From positions 1 through 22,708 of IMG/VR virus record IMGVR_UViG_3300042549_006386: a DNA stretch of 22,708 nt; one strand, 5' to 3'. The notes under the pieces are model-generated. The model saw nothing but the letters and a program-made list of their open reading frames with translations, ran no database searches and was not told the DNA's origin. Below are positions 1 to 7,646 of this stretch, piece by piece. The position numbers were made by a program, and so were the translations under genes. This DNA comes from a virus. Every line of letters begins with the position of its first letter. The first letter of the stretch is position 1.

Positions 1-849
1 TATCGAGCCTGATGATGTGAAGGTAAATATCTTCCATTGTGCATCAGGACTATTTGTCTTTGTGGCAGTTGTGAAAATTGGGTCTCTGTGATATGATGGG
101 TAGCGGATGATTACGATACCGCTACCGCCAGCGGCTGGGGAAGTTAAATCCCAAATTCCACCACCACCACCGCCTGTATTAGCAGTTCCAGCAGTTGGAT
201 TAGTTGCCGAGCCTTTACCTCCATTGCCACCACCACCCACACCACCTACACCCGCAACTGAAGAGGCTTCAGCCCCACAAGCACCACCACCTCCACCCGC
301 ATATGTTGTAACAGTTCCTGAGATTGAAGAGGCTACGCCAGCACCTCCATTACCGGAAAGCCCATAAGCAGACCCCGGAGATGTTCCAGTTAGACCAACA
401 GTTCCCGCCCCACCGCCACCGCCAGCAGATAAGTTTCCAGTATTGCTTCCTCCTGCGTTTCCCTGTCCAGCAATTCCTTGACCACCGATGCGGGTTGCAT
501 TTCCTGAGCCACTACCAGAACCACCCGCTACTCCATTGGTATCAGAATTTCCTCCCGCACCGCCACCGCTAGATGTAATAGAACCAAATACAGAATTTAC
601 GCCATTTGAGCCAGCCGAACCACCAGCACCTACAGTAACTGTTAAAGCAGAACCAACAGTTACACCTGCAAATCCTGCAAGCAAGCCACCTCCACCGCCT
701 CCACCACCTCGTTGGGCAGAAGCACATCCACCGCCACCTCCAGCAACGACCAAATACTCCACATTAGGTGGTACTGTACCAACCCAATTGTTATCAGCTA
801 TTGCTTGACCTACGTCTGATTGTCTAAAGATGCCTGAGTGTTTAGTCAT
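1..849 (-). CDS. Glycine-rich tail-fibre adhesin, 3' end cut by window
   Basis: The frame is open from ATG at 849 to base 1 with no stop, giving 283 residues. After a unique leader of about 27 residues (starting MTKHSGIFRQ) comes VEYLVVAGGGGG, then alternating poly-glycine runs and short Ser/Thr/Asn-rich segments. It then has GGSGIVIIRYP and a C-terminal strand ending KIFTFTSSGSI. The paralogues at 856-1713 and 5476-6330 end TSSGTVTF and ASGTITF, so probably only two or three residues lie outside the window. Glycine-rich islands of this kind form polyglycine-II sandwiches in gp38-type adhesins of T-even phages. A receptor-contacting role at a fibre tip is inferred from that resemblance and from the position in the fibre locus. 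Two cysteines (in GGGCAS and GACGAE) are unusual for the group. The gene starts 6 bases after the stop of the preceding paralogue and no clear Shine-Dalgarno is visible. Confidence 0.85.
   Translation of the reverse strand, partial: MTKHSGIFRQSDVGQAIADNNWVGTVPPNVEYLVVAGGGGGCASAQRGGGGGGGGLLAGFAGVTVGSALTVTVGAGGSAGSNGVNSVFGSITSSGGGAGGNSDTNGVAGGSGSGSGNATRIGGQGIAGQGNAGGSNTGNLSAGGGGGAGTVGLTGTSPGSAYGLSGNGGAGVASSISGTVTTYAGGGGGACGAEASSVAGVGGVGGGGNGGKGSATNPTAGTANTGGGGGGIWDLTSPAAGGSGIVIIRYPSYHRDPIFTTATKTNSPDAQWKIFTFTSSGSI
97..117 (-). repeat. 21-bp exact direct repeat, copy 1 (pairs with 961-981)
   Basis: This stretch in the adhesin at 1-849 encodes the conserved GIVIIRYP segment. It is base-for-base identical to 961-981 in the next adhesin gene, synonymous positions included. 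That suggests recent duplication or exchange between paralogues. The distance between copies is 864 bases. Confidence 0.8.
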
Positions 850-855
850 TGTAAT

Positions 856-1713
856 TTAAAATGTAACTGTACCTGAAGAAGTCCAAGTATATATTTGATA
901 TCCTGCAGCATAACCAATCTGTACATTTCCCGTAACTGCTGCTGGAGGAGAAAGTGTTTGTGGGTAGCGGATGATTACGATGCCTGAGCCGCCAGCACCA
1001 CCTACTGAACCTGTATCATTTTTAACACCACCGCCCCCACCACCAGAACCTGAATTTGATAAAGCAGGACTTCCTGCTGTTGGTGTTGCACCATTACCGC
1101 CATTGCCACCACCAGCCGCACCTAGTGCAACTACTGTACCTGATGAAGCGGAATATCCACTACCACCGCCGCCGCCAGCATAGAAGACCCTTGAACCTGT
1201 AATTATTGAACAAGTTCCTGTTCCACCGTTGCCGCCAAAATAAGCACCGCCTGAGGTGCCCGCAGAACCAGAACCTCCACCACCACCGCCAGCATCCACA
1301 GTATTACCGCCAGCAAATCCTTGGCCTGCTGTACCAGCCGCACCAGTTGTACTTGCATAAGTTCCACCACCACCTGAACCACCAGTTGCAGGAGGTGCTA
1401 CTGTACCACCAGAAGGGTATCCACCACCTCGGCCACCTCCAATGGTTGTAATAGAACTAAAAACAGAATTAGATCCGCTTGTACTTGCCGCACCACCAGC
1501 ACCTACAGTAATGGCCAACGCAGAACCAGTCGCAACAGCAAAACCTGTCGCTTGCAATAAACCTCCAGCACCACCGCCACCGCTACCAGCAGTATTGAAT
1601 GTGCCAGTAGAACCTCCACCACCACCAGCTACCACCAAATATTCAACTTCAGTTGGTTTCTTACCTAGTGGATTAATTGTTGCAGTCACAAGACCGCCAA
1701 GATATTTACTCAT
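856..1713 (-). CDS. Glycine-rich tail-fibre adhesin (285 aa, complete)
   Basis: A complete single-module glycine-rich protein. It has a leader of about 22 residues (MSKYLGGLVTATINPLGKKP), then VEYLVVAGGGGG, then poly-glycine islands separated by Ser/Thr/Ala/Asn segments. GGSGIVIIRYP lies around residues 241-251 and the C-terminal strand is YQIYTWTSSGTVTF, followed by TAA. The ends of the module match the other three family members in this window while the inter-glycine segments differ, as expected of receptor-contacting loops. The likely role is a fibre-tip or baseplate-attached adhesin. This is inferred from composition (polyglycine-II type, as in gp38-like adhesins) and from neighbours, because no catalytic motif is present. 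It follows the chaperone-like gene at 1724-2290 by 10 bases, and a weak GGAAC element precedes the ATG. Confidence 0.85.
   Translation of the reverse strand: MSKYLGGLVTATINPLGKKPTEVEYLVVAGGGGGSTGTFNTAGSGGGGAGGLLQATGFAVATGSALAITVGAGGAASTSGSNSVFSSITTIGGGRGGGYPSGGTVAPPATGGSGGGGTYASTTGAAGTAGQGFAGGNTVDAGGGGGGSGSAGTSGGAYFGGNGGTGTCSIITGSRVFYAGGGGGSGYSASSGTVVALGAAGGGNGGNGATPTAGSPALSNSGSGGGGGGVKNDTGSVGGAGGSGIVIIRYPQTLSPPAAVTGNVQIGYAAGYQIYTWTSSGTVTF
961..981 (-). repeat. 21-bp exact direct repeat, copy 2 (pairs with 97-117)
   Basis: This is the second copy of the repeat over GIVIIRYP. A shorter exact match of 17 bases (acgatgcctgagccgcc on the plus strand) links 977-993 to 4734-4750 in the 1054-residue adhesin. 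The short shared blocks therefore run across at least three paralogues and could seed homologous recombination. Confidence 0.75.
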
Positions 1714-1723
1714 CTAAGTTCCA

Positions 1724-2290
1724 TTATTTTGGCCAATTAGCAGAATTAACTGTTGTAATAAAATCTGGCATGTTAGTAGCCGCAGTAATTGCAGCAATCA
1801 ATCTATCACACTCAGTTAGAATAGCTGCACGTTTAGTAACAACGTCAGCAGGTATATCTATGCTACGTTCAAACTTACGAATGGCCATCCAATCAGTAGA
1901 GGCTAACATTGAGTTAGCTGTATGTTTAAACTGAGCAGTATATTGTGACTTCAAACCCTTGGTGATAACCTGCTCGGTTGTATCAACCATTGTGCTTGTT
2001 GTTGGATCATATACCTTAACGTACAATGGAGTATTGTCTTCTTTAACTTCTGCTTTATCTTCTAATGCCTTTGGTGTATTGACATATGTTCTTGTGACCG
2101 ATTCGGCACCAACTTCATACTTGTCAAATGTTACCCAATAGAAGCGTTCATCTTGTTTAGTACCATCAACAATAGGTTTAGCACCATGTTGAATGGCATA
2201 TAGATGTGTTGGCTGAAACTCGTTAGGAAACAGAGTTTGTAGTTCACCCACTTGAGTGATTTCGTTATTGTTTGTTAATAGTGCGTACAT
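1724..2290 (-). CDS. Tail-fibre assembly (chaperone)-like protein
   Basis: A 188-residue soluble protein with no signal peptide or membrane segment. The N-terminus (MYALLTNNNEITQVGELQTLFPN) is followed by a beta-rich middle that includes a WVTFDKYEV strand. The C-terminal third is alpha-helical with the order MLASTDWMAIRKFERSIDIP, a helix rich in Arg/Leu/Ile, and a final NSANWPK. A C-terminal helix with 'DW...R..E....IP' and a terminal 'WP' resembles phage tail-fibre assembly chaperones, which help trimerise or fold adjacent fibre proteins. This is a pattern match, not a database hit. It lies 12 bases after the 1054-residue adhesin and 10 bases before the next adhesin, as expected for a fibre chaperone. 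AGGAAA six bases before the ATG serves as ribosome binding site. Alternative: a minor virion protein. Confidence 0.55.
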   Translation of the reverse strand: MYALLTNNNEITQVGELQTLFPNEFQPTHLYAIQHGAKPIVDGTKQDERFYWVTFDKYEVGAESVTRTYVNTPKALEDKAEVKEDNTPLYVKVYDPTTSTMVDTTEQVITKGLKSQYTAQFKHTANSMLASTDWMAIRKFERSIDIPADVVTKRAAILTECDRLIAAITAATNMPDFITTVNSANWPK

Positions 2291-2302
2291 TGTTTTTTCC
2301 TG

Positions 2303-5300
2303 TTATCTTGCGAGTGAATATTTGAATGGGGATTCGGCAAAGGCCATGTAAATGTAGTTAAACCCATTGCCATTGAATTGAGTATTTGTTCCTCTCAATT
2401 TAAATCCATTTGATAAAAAGTCAGCAACATCTGCTGTTGCTTCTGCGTCAGATAAATTAGGAAACAGTTTTTTATCAACAACATTATTTACGTTTCGTTT
2501 GTTATCGTGAATTAACCACGATGCAGTCCCATCTGAAACCTTAAAAATAATGAAAGCAGGTCTAAAACCCGTGTATACAAATGTTCCATCTGTACTACCA
2601 TTTCCAACATAACCGCCAAACGCAGAATATCCTGCTATTGGAGCAAAGCAGTATGCGACAAATCCAATAGTGCTTTGATTAGTTGAGGCATCTGTGCCAA
2701 CGCTAAAAACTGCTGGTGTTGGCGCTGTGCTATTGAAGTAATTTGGGTCATTATCTGCCGCAATGGTGTTGTTCAAAAGTAACGCATAAGTTGTTGGATT
2801 GGATATATTTGCGTGGTACACAATCCAATTGTCTACGTTGCCTCTACCTTTAATAATCATCATTCTTGGAGTTACACCAAGACCATGACCCACAGTAGCA
2901 TTAGCTCCCGTACCCGTATAAGTCACAATTGAAAATCCACTTGCAGGGCTTGCACTTACTTGTGAAGTGATGGAGCCAGTTGTGTTGTTAACGGCAGTAC
3001 CGCCACCTTTCCATGCCCAAGTAACAATGCTATCGCCATTTGCATTAGTAGAGTTAAAATTTTCAGGGACACCGACAGTAAACCCATCAGAGTCAAAAGA
3101 AGCCAAATCCCTGCCAGCAATAGAGGTGTACTCTGCGTTAGTGACTTCAGATGCTAAACCATAAGTTCGGGTTGCAACCGAATTAAACAAAGCATGAGAC
3201 CTTCCGGCACTTCTTGATTTAAACCATAAGAAATCAGGTTGAAAACCTAATCCTGATTTTACATTTCCAGCTGAACCATTACCTGTATATGTAAGTATAT
3301 TAAAAAACTTATCAGCTAAAGTCGTTGGGCTTGATCCAATTGTTGGTGTTGGCAAGTTCTGTGTGTTCAGTGCCTTGAAGCCGCCGGGTGGTGTGTAGGC
3401 CCATGCTCGTTGACCGAAGTTGGCACTATAAGATAACGATGCCGAACCCGAACCATCACGCCATGATGGAGATACATTTAATGACGCAGTTGCATAAGTA
3501 ATTGCACCTTGACTTGTTCCATTTTTGTAGAAAGTTACTGTGCCAGCATCAACATCTACAGCAGTACCAATAATGTCCCCATTGCCATATGAAGAACCAT
3601 AAGATGACGTTGTGCCATCTAATTGTTTAGTACCATCACCTATGTATCTCACAATATTTGTTATTGATGCGCCTGTGCTTGAAACCACATTTTCAATACC
3701 TGAATAAGATGTTCCAGTATTGGTTTGTGTATATTCCCAATACCATTTACCGCTATTTGGAATGTTCATTGTTGCGTAAACAACACCGCCATTTGTAGTC
3801 CCTGTATCGCCATCCAAATTGCCATTAGATGTAGTGCCTACCAAAACAGATAAAGGATTCAGCGTAGCGTAGTTACCACGCACAACACCACCAACACCGT
3901 AGTCAGAACCGTAGTTTGTAGGCACATCAACAAGTGAGTCATTACCCGCACCCGCAGACACGCTGAAGTTATTAGGTGTCCAGTTATTGCCGTTACCTGA
4001 GTAGTCTTTACCCAATGTAGCGGCAGTTGTGTTGCTGTTGTCTGAGAAGTTCAGATAGAAGCCATTTGTACCATAGGTTCCTGTATAAGCTTTCGGTCCC
4101 CATACGCCTGTGTTGGTATTGGTTGCGCCAAATGATGACGGAGTTAAGGCTTGACCATCAACAAAGTTGACCTCGGTCATGTAGCCATCGAAATATTCGC
4201 CATCATTACTCTTACCAATAGTGTATGTGCTTCCAGACAAGTTAAACGCATTAGTTTGACCCGTGGCGGTAAGTTGACTTACGCCATTAAAGTAAACATT
4301 TACAGTTGTTGAGTCAGTTCTTTGAATGACTAAATGATACCAAGCACTTGGGTCACGAAAAACCGCAGTAGTGGTAGTGCTTCCAGAGTCGTAAACGCCA
4401 AAAGTGCTAGTAGTACTAATAAATTGATATATTGGATATAAACTTCCAACACGACCAAGTATTGTGCCAAATGCACCAAAAGCACTTCGCTTAATCCAGC
4501 AACTAAATGTCCAAACATTGGCGTTTGTTGGTGTTCCAAAAGTCCTGCTCAAGTTAGCAGAATCGGCTGAATTAAATCGCAATGAACGTGAAATCTGGTA
4601 GTCAGTTGCAATAACTGCTGGTGTTGTTGGTGCCAATGTGCCTGTTGCATAGAAGATATGAACAATGTAACCATTGGCGTAAGTGACTGCGCCTCCAGTG
4701 TAGAACTGCACGTTGCCGGGATATCTGACAATAACGATGCCTGAGCCGCCTGCGCCGCCCGAACCGCTTGACCCAGCACCCCCACCGCCGCCTCCTGTAT
4801 TGCCTCCACCAGATCCGCCCAAAGAACCTGACGATCCAACACCACCACCTCCAACTCCACCAACACCTGCCGTACCTGTTAAAACACCTGCACCGCCACC
4901 GCCCGAATAAACTGTTACCGTACCTGTTATGGCACTTGCAATCCCTGCGCCGCCATTTCCAGCTGCTGATGTAGATGTGGCGTTTAAACCTATTGTTCCC
5001 GCACCACCACCGCCTCCGCCAGCATAGATAAATCCACCATTACCACCAGCAGTGCCTTGGCCAGATATACCTTGTTCGCCAGTGCCATAGTTGTAATTAC
5101 CGCCACCGCCAGAACCGCCCGTCCCCGCACCAGCGGCAGATAGCGTGTTGTCAGTGCTTCCCCTACCGCCACCATTTGCTGTAATAGAGGAAAACGAAGA
5201 ATTTACACCAACTATTCCGGGATTTCCTCCAGAGGATCCTCCAGCACCGCCGCCACCAACAGTAACGGTGTAAGAATTGCCAGCAGTAACAGTTACGATG

Positions 5301-5467
5301 CCTGTTAATAAGCCGCCAGCACCACCACCTCCTCCTCCCGCTTGAGAACCTGCTCCACCACCACCAGCAACAACAAGATACTCTACAAATTGAGGTGCAG
5401 CTCCTGGTAATCCACCAAGAGTTCTTAATTGATTTATATTACGTTGTGTAAAAATACCACTAGCCAT
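2303..5467 (-). CDS. Mosaic adhesin: glycine-rich + LamG-like + SPRY-like + triple C-terminal module
   Basis: A 1054-residue virion protein, probably a receptor- or glycan-binding fibre. Residues 1-26 are a unique leader. Residues 27-280 form a whole glycine-rich module (VEYLVVAGGGG ... GGSGIVIVRYP ... YIVHIFYATGTL) like its stand-alone neighbours. Residues 288-475 look like a LamG/concanavalin-type jelly roll (RSLRFNSADSANLSRTF, WTFSCWIKRS, WYHLVIQRTDS, VYFNGV, YFDGYMTEVNFVDGQALTP). Residues 535-690 resemble a SPRY/B30.2 fold (GKWYWEYT, GDIIGTAVDVDAGTVTFYKNG, ANFGQRAWAYTPP). Residues 720-1047 hold three related modules of about 100 residues with the pattern 'TYTGxG ... GLGxxPxFxxxK ... WxxxH'. 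LamG and SPRY are known carbohydrate/protein binding folds, so host-surface binding is the natural inference. AAGGTG, eight bases upstream of the ATG, is a good ribosome binding site. It lies 8 bases after the stop of the adhesin at 5476-6330. Confidence 0.85.
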   Translation of the reverse strand: MASGIFTQRNINQLRTLGGLPGAAPQFVEYLVVAGGGGAGSQAGGGGGGAGGLLTGIVTVTAGNSYTVTVGGGGAGGSSGGNPGIVGVNSSFSSITANGGGRGSTDNTLSAAGAGTGGSGGGGNYNYGTGEQGISGQGTAGGNGGFIYAGGGGGGAGTIGLNATSTSAAGNGGAGIASAITGTVTVYSGGGGAGVLTGTAGVGGVGGGGVGSSGSLGGSGGGNTGGGGGGAGSSGSGGAGGSGIVIVRYPGNVQFYTGGAVTYANGYIVHIFYATGTLAPTTPAVIATDYQISRSLRFNSADSANLSRTFGTPTNANVWTFSCWIKRSAFGAFGTILGRVGSLYPIYQFISTTSTFGVYDSGSTTTTAVFRDPSAWYHLVIQRTDSTTVNVYFNGVSQLTATGQTNAFNLSGSTYTIGKSNDGEYFDGYMTEVNFVDGQALTPSSFGATNTNTGVWGPKAYTGTYGTNGFYLNFSDNSNTTAATLGKDYSGNGNNWTPNNFSVSAGAGNDSLVDVPTNYGSDYGVGGVVRGNYATLNPLSVLVGTTSNGNLDGDTGTTNGGVVYATMNIPNSGKWYWEYTQTNTGTSYSGIENVVSSTGASITNIVRYIGDGTKQLDGTTSSYGSSYGNGDIIGTAVDVDAGTVTFYKNGTSQGAITYATASLNVSPSWRDGSGSASLSYSANFGQRAWAYTPPGGFKALNTQNLPTPTIGSSPTTLADKFFNILTYTGNGSAGNVKSGLGFQPDFLWFKSRSAGRSHALFNSVATRTYGLASEVTNAEYTSIAGRDLASFDSDGFTVGVPENFNSTNANGDSIVTWAWKGGGTAVNNTTGSITSQVSASPASGFSIVTYTGTGANATVGHGLGVTPRMMIIKGRGNVDNWIVYHANISNPTTYALLLNNTIAADNDPNYFNSTAPTPAVFSVGTDASTNQSTIGFVAYCFAPIAGYSAFGGYVGNGSTDGTFVYTGFRPAFIIFKVSDGTASWLIHDNKRNVNNVVDKKLFPNLSDAEATADVADFLSNGFKLRGTNTQFNGNGFNYIYMAFAESPFKYSLAR

Positions 5468-5475
5468 TATTCACC

Positions 5476-6330
5476 TTAAAATGTTATTGTACCAGATGCA
5501 ATGAAAACATATACTCGGTGAGAACCAGTCTTATATGTCAAAGGAGAACCTGTTGTTGATTTAGCGGCCGCAAAATATGAAGGGTATCGGATGATGACTA
5601 TGCCTGAGCCACCTGTGCCTCCAACAAGACCACTAGTGCCATCGCTAAGACTTCCACCGCCTCCACCGCCTGTGTTGGCAAAACCTGCTTGACCATTTGA
5701 AATAGCAGTTGAGCCACCAGATGAGCCACCAGAGCCACCACCAGCAACTCCATATCCAGCAATGTTGGTGTTTTGATTTCTACCACCACCAGCGCCACCG
5801 CCAGCGTATTGTATTTGTGCGCCAGAAATGGATGAAACTAAACCTGTGCCACCATTGCCACTTGTTAAAGTTGTTGTAGTTGTTCCAGCAGACCCTGCCC
5901 CACCGCCACCGCCTGTTGCATATTGACTAGCGGTCGAAGCAGAACCGCCAGCAAAACCTTGCCCAGATGTTCCAGTGCCACCAACATTTTGCCAACCAGC
6001 ACCACCACCAGAACCGCCTGATGCACCAGGACCACCATAACCTCCAGCACCGCCACCTGTTGCAGTTATTGTTGTTCCACCAGCTAAAACAGAATTTACA
6101 CCATTATTTCCAAATGTAGCGTTACCTCCAGCACCGCCAGCACCAATGGTCACAGTAATGCTTGATCCAACAGTAACAGCAAAACCAGTTGCGGTTAGTA
6201 ATCCACCAGCACCGCCACCACCGCCCCAATAACCACCGCCGCCACCTCCGCCAGCCACAACAAGGTACTCTACTGTCGTTGGTGCTTCGCCGTAATTGGT
6301 TAAATTTCCACCGAAGTAACGATTAGACAT
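5476..6330 (-). CDS. Glycine-rich tail-fibre adhesin (284 aa, complete)
   Basis: A complete single-module member of the glycine-rich family. The leader is MSNRYFGGNLTNYGEAPTT, close to the MSKYLGGLV leader of the protein at 856-1713. VEYLVVAGGGGGGG follows, then poly-glycine islands separated by variable Ser/Thr/Asn/Gln segments. GGSGIVIIRYP precedes the C-terminal HRVYVFIASGTITF. The variable segments are where it departs most from its paralogues. The likely role is a receptor-contacting fibre-tip protein of polyglycine-II architecture, inferred from composition and context. Its ATG overlaps the TAA of the upstream gene by one base (TAATG), so its translation is probably coupled to the 137-residue protein. 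It is followed after 8 bases by the mosaic adhesin. Confidence 0.85.
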   Translation of the reverse strand: MSNRYFGGNLTNYGEAPTTVEYLVVAGGGGGGGYWGGGGGAGGLLTATGFAVTVGSSITVTIGAGGAGGNATFGNNGVNSVLAGGTTITATGGGAGGYGGPGASGGSGGGAGWQNVGGTGTSGQGFAGGSASTASQYATGGGGGAGSAGTTTTTLTSGNGGTGLVSSISGAQIQYAGGGAGGGRNQNTNIAGYGVAGGGSGGSSGGSTAISNGQAGFANTGGGGGGSLSDGTSGLVGGTGGSGIVIIRYPSYFAAAKSTTGSPLTYKTGSHRVYVFIASGTITF

Positions 6331-6743
6331 TAGGTAATAGTTTCTAAGTTGACAACAAAGCTTACTGAGTTAGCAACACCTGTAGTAACACCTACTGATT
6401 GAAATTCTGTGATGTATACTGGAACACTCTTATCAGTTACAATCAATGATGAGTTTGGTGGAATAGAAGTTTGATATGCAAGATAGTATGCATTTGCAGC
6501 ACTATATGTTGCAGTTCCAGAAACAGCAACAGTCACGTTTGTTGTGTTAGGTGTCATGTTTGTTGCAACAATACTTCCAAGTCTATTCACACTACCAGCT
6601 GCAGGTGTAAGACCAGTCAAAGTTGCAGTACCACTTGTCGTACTAGCATATTGCCATGAAGTATTTGTTGCAGTTGTAGAGGGTTGCACATAGGCAGTAC
6701 TGCCGAATATGAACACCGAGTTTGCCATGTTTGGATTTGCCAT
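6330..6743 (-). CDS. Small beta-rich virion protein, function unknown (137 aa)
   Basis: I do not recognise a family. The sequence is rich in Thr, Ser, Val and Ala with alternating hydrophobic residues, as in an all-beta sandwich. It has the blocks SVFIFGSTAYVQPSTTATNTSW, TATLTGLTPAAGSVNRLGS, NVTVAVSGTATYSAANAYYLAYQTSIPPNSSLIVTDKSVPVYITE and a final VSFVVNLETIT (positions spread over the whole length). The 'IPPNSSLIVTDKSVPVYITEFQSV' stretch resembles small phage decoration or fibre-connector proteins. It has no membrane segment. AAGGA seven bases upstream supports the first ATG over an internal Met at residue 6 (MANPNMANS). It sits between the 184-residue fibre protein and the first glycine-rich adhesin, which suggests a structural or linker role. 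That role is an inference. Confidence 0.7.
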   Translation of the reverse strand: MANPNMANSVFIFGSTAYVQPSTTATNTSWQYASTTSGTATLTGLTPAAGSVNRLGSIVATNMTPNTTNVTVAVSGTATYSAANAYYLAYQTSIPPNSSLIVTDKSVPVYITEFQSVGVTTGVANSVSFVVNLETIT

Positions 6744-6757
6744 TTATTTTTCCTTAA

Positions 6758-7312
6758 TTATCCGTGAAATATGTTAGCAAGTATGATAGTTTTTGCACCT
6801 GCAACTCCAGTACCACCTGAACTTACCACATTTGCAGCGGCTGTAATTCTACCTTGTGCATCAACAGTTATATTTACTGTATTTCCTGTACCACCGTATA
6901 CACCAGCAGTAACACCAGTTGTTGTTAGGTTTGAAGAACCAATTGTTGCGGCTGTAATTTTATCACCAGTAAGTGTACCGGTTGCAATCTTAACTCCTGT
7001 GATGGAGTTATTAGCAATCATAGCTGCTGTAACAGTCTCATCATCAGGCACAATCTTTGTTACAACATAGGCACGATATCTAACAATGATATTGCCTGTG
7101 CCAACTGATGGCGCTTCTGAAAATGTTAGGGTGTTACCATTAACTGTATATGAATTATTTGGGTCTTGTGGAACACCGTTAACTGTAACATCTAAATCTT
7201 TCTCTGTACCAACAATACGAGACAAAGTAAATGCAACTGTAACAGCATCACCGTTATAGGTGTCGAGTGCTGAACTAAACAGTTGTGTGGTAGGTGTATT
7301 ACCGATGTACAT
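6758..7312 (-). CDS. Tail-fibre-like protein (184 aa)
   Basis: The N-terminal 100 residues form a beta domain (MYIGNTPTTQLFSS, VTVAFTLSRIVGTEKDLDVTVNGVPQDP, YTVNGNTLTFSEAPSVGTGNIIVRYRA). This pattern is frequent at the start of phage tail-fibre proteins, where it docks the fibre to the particle. Residues 100-160 have short pseudo-repeats typical of fibre shafts (VTAAMIANNSITGVKIATGTLTGDKIT). YGGTGNTVNITVDAQGRITAAANV at about 140-163 is a motif common in fibre shafts. The protein is much shorter than most fibres, so it may be an adaptor or a short fibre. Its ATG shares one base with the TAA of the upstream gene, and GGAG inside that gene's end is a plausible ribosome binding site. The role is inferred from motif style and neighbours. 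Confidence 0.7.
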   Translation of the reverse strand: MYIGNTPTTQLFSSALDTYNGDAVTVAFTLSRIVGTEKDLDVTVNGVPQDPNNSYTVNGNTLTFSEAPSVGTGNIIVRYRAYVVTKIVPDDETVTAAMIANNSITGVKIATGTLTGDKITAATIGSSNLTTTGVTAGVYGGTGNTVNITVDAQGRITAAANVVSSGGTGVAGAKTIILANIFHG

Positions 7313-7629
7313 TAACTAATCTCCAGCACCGATAAGATAACGTCACAATTTGAAGTTGCTGAGCATTTGATTGCATCTGCCGCTTCTAGTACCAATTTTT
7401 GGTCTCCGCCAATTGGAACAAGAGCACCGCCAACTGCAATAGAAGCGTCTTTGACCATGTAATAGTCAACTCCACCGGCCGTTACGAATACGTTACAACT
7501 GATTGGAGCGGCTGTGATGTTTGCAATAGACATACCAATAATAGTAGCCTGAACCCCACTGCCAGCGGTAAAAACAGTCGTATTTGCTGCGACATTTTTG
7601 CCAAAATAATTTTTAAAAGTGTTTGCCAT
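7312..7629 (-). CDS. Small virion structural protein (105 aa)
   Basis: A compact protein of the beta-sandwich type. MANTFKNYFGKNVAANTTVFTAG is followed by SGVQATIIGMSIANITAAPISCNVFVTAGGVDYYMVKDASIAVGGAL (spanning roughly residues 24-70) and PIGGDQKLVLEAADAIKCSATSNCDVILSVLEIS at the end. I recall this 'IIGMSIANIT....NVFVT...VDYY.VKDASI..G..LVPIGGDQKLVL' layout from small structural proteins of marine phages, but I cannot name a function. It has three cysteines and no membrane segment. A late-promoter octamer lies 22 bases upstream, and AAGGATATT between promoter and ATG gives a normal ribosome binding site. This gene could therefore start its own late transcript covering all the adhesin genes downstream. 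Confidence 0.75.
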   Translation of the reverse strand: MANTFKNYFGKNVAANTTVFTAGSGVQATIIGMSIANITAAPISCNVFVTAGGVDYYMVKDASIAVGGALVPIGGDQKLVLEAADAIKCSATSNCDVILSVLEIS

Positions 7630-7646
7630 GTTTTAATATCCTTGAT

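Noticed and set aside
107-367. Plus-strand proline-rich open frame (also 488-808, 971-1183, 1442-1717 and 4713-4910)
   Set aside because: These are the reverse of glycine codons in the adhesin genes (GGN read as CCN). They have no ribosome binding sites and oppose well-supported minus-strand genes.
140-760. CCACCACC-type short tandem repeats suggesting a CRISPR array or microsatellite
   Set aside because: The repeats are glycine codon runs, with no constant repeat length, no spacers and no conserved unit beyond GGN codons.
1-6330. Diversity-generating retroelement acting on the adhesins
   Set aside because: No reverse transcriptase, template repeat or C-type-lectin variable region is visible here. 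A retroelement outside the window cannot be excluded but nothing points to one.
6471-6659. Plus-strand cysteine-rich frame that looks like a metallothionein-type peptide
   Set aside because: It is antisense to the 137-residue protein and its cysteines come from Thr/Ala/Val codons read backwards. No upstream signals are present.
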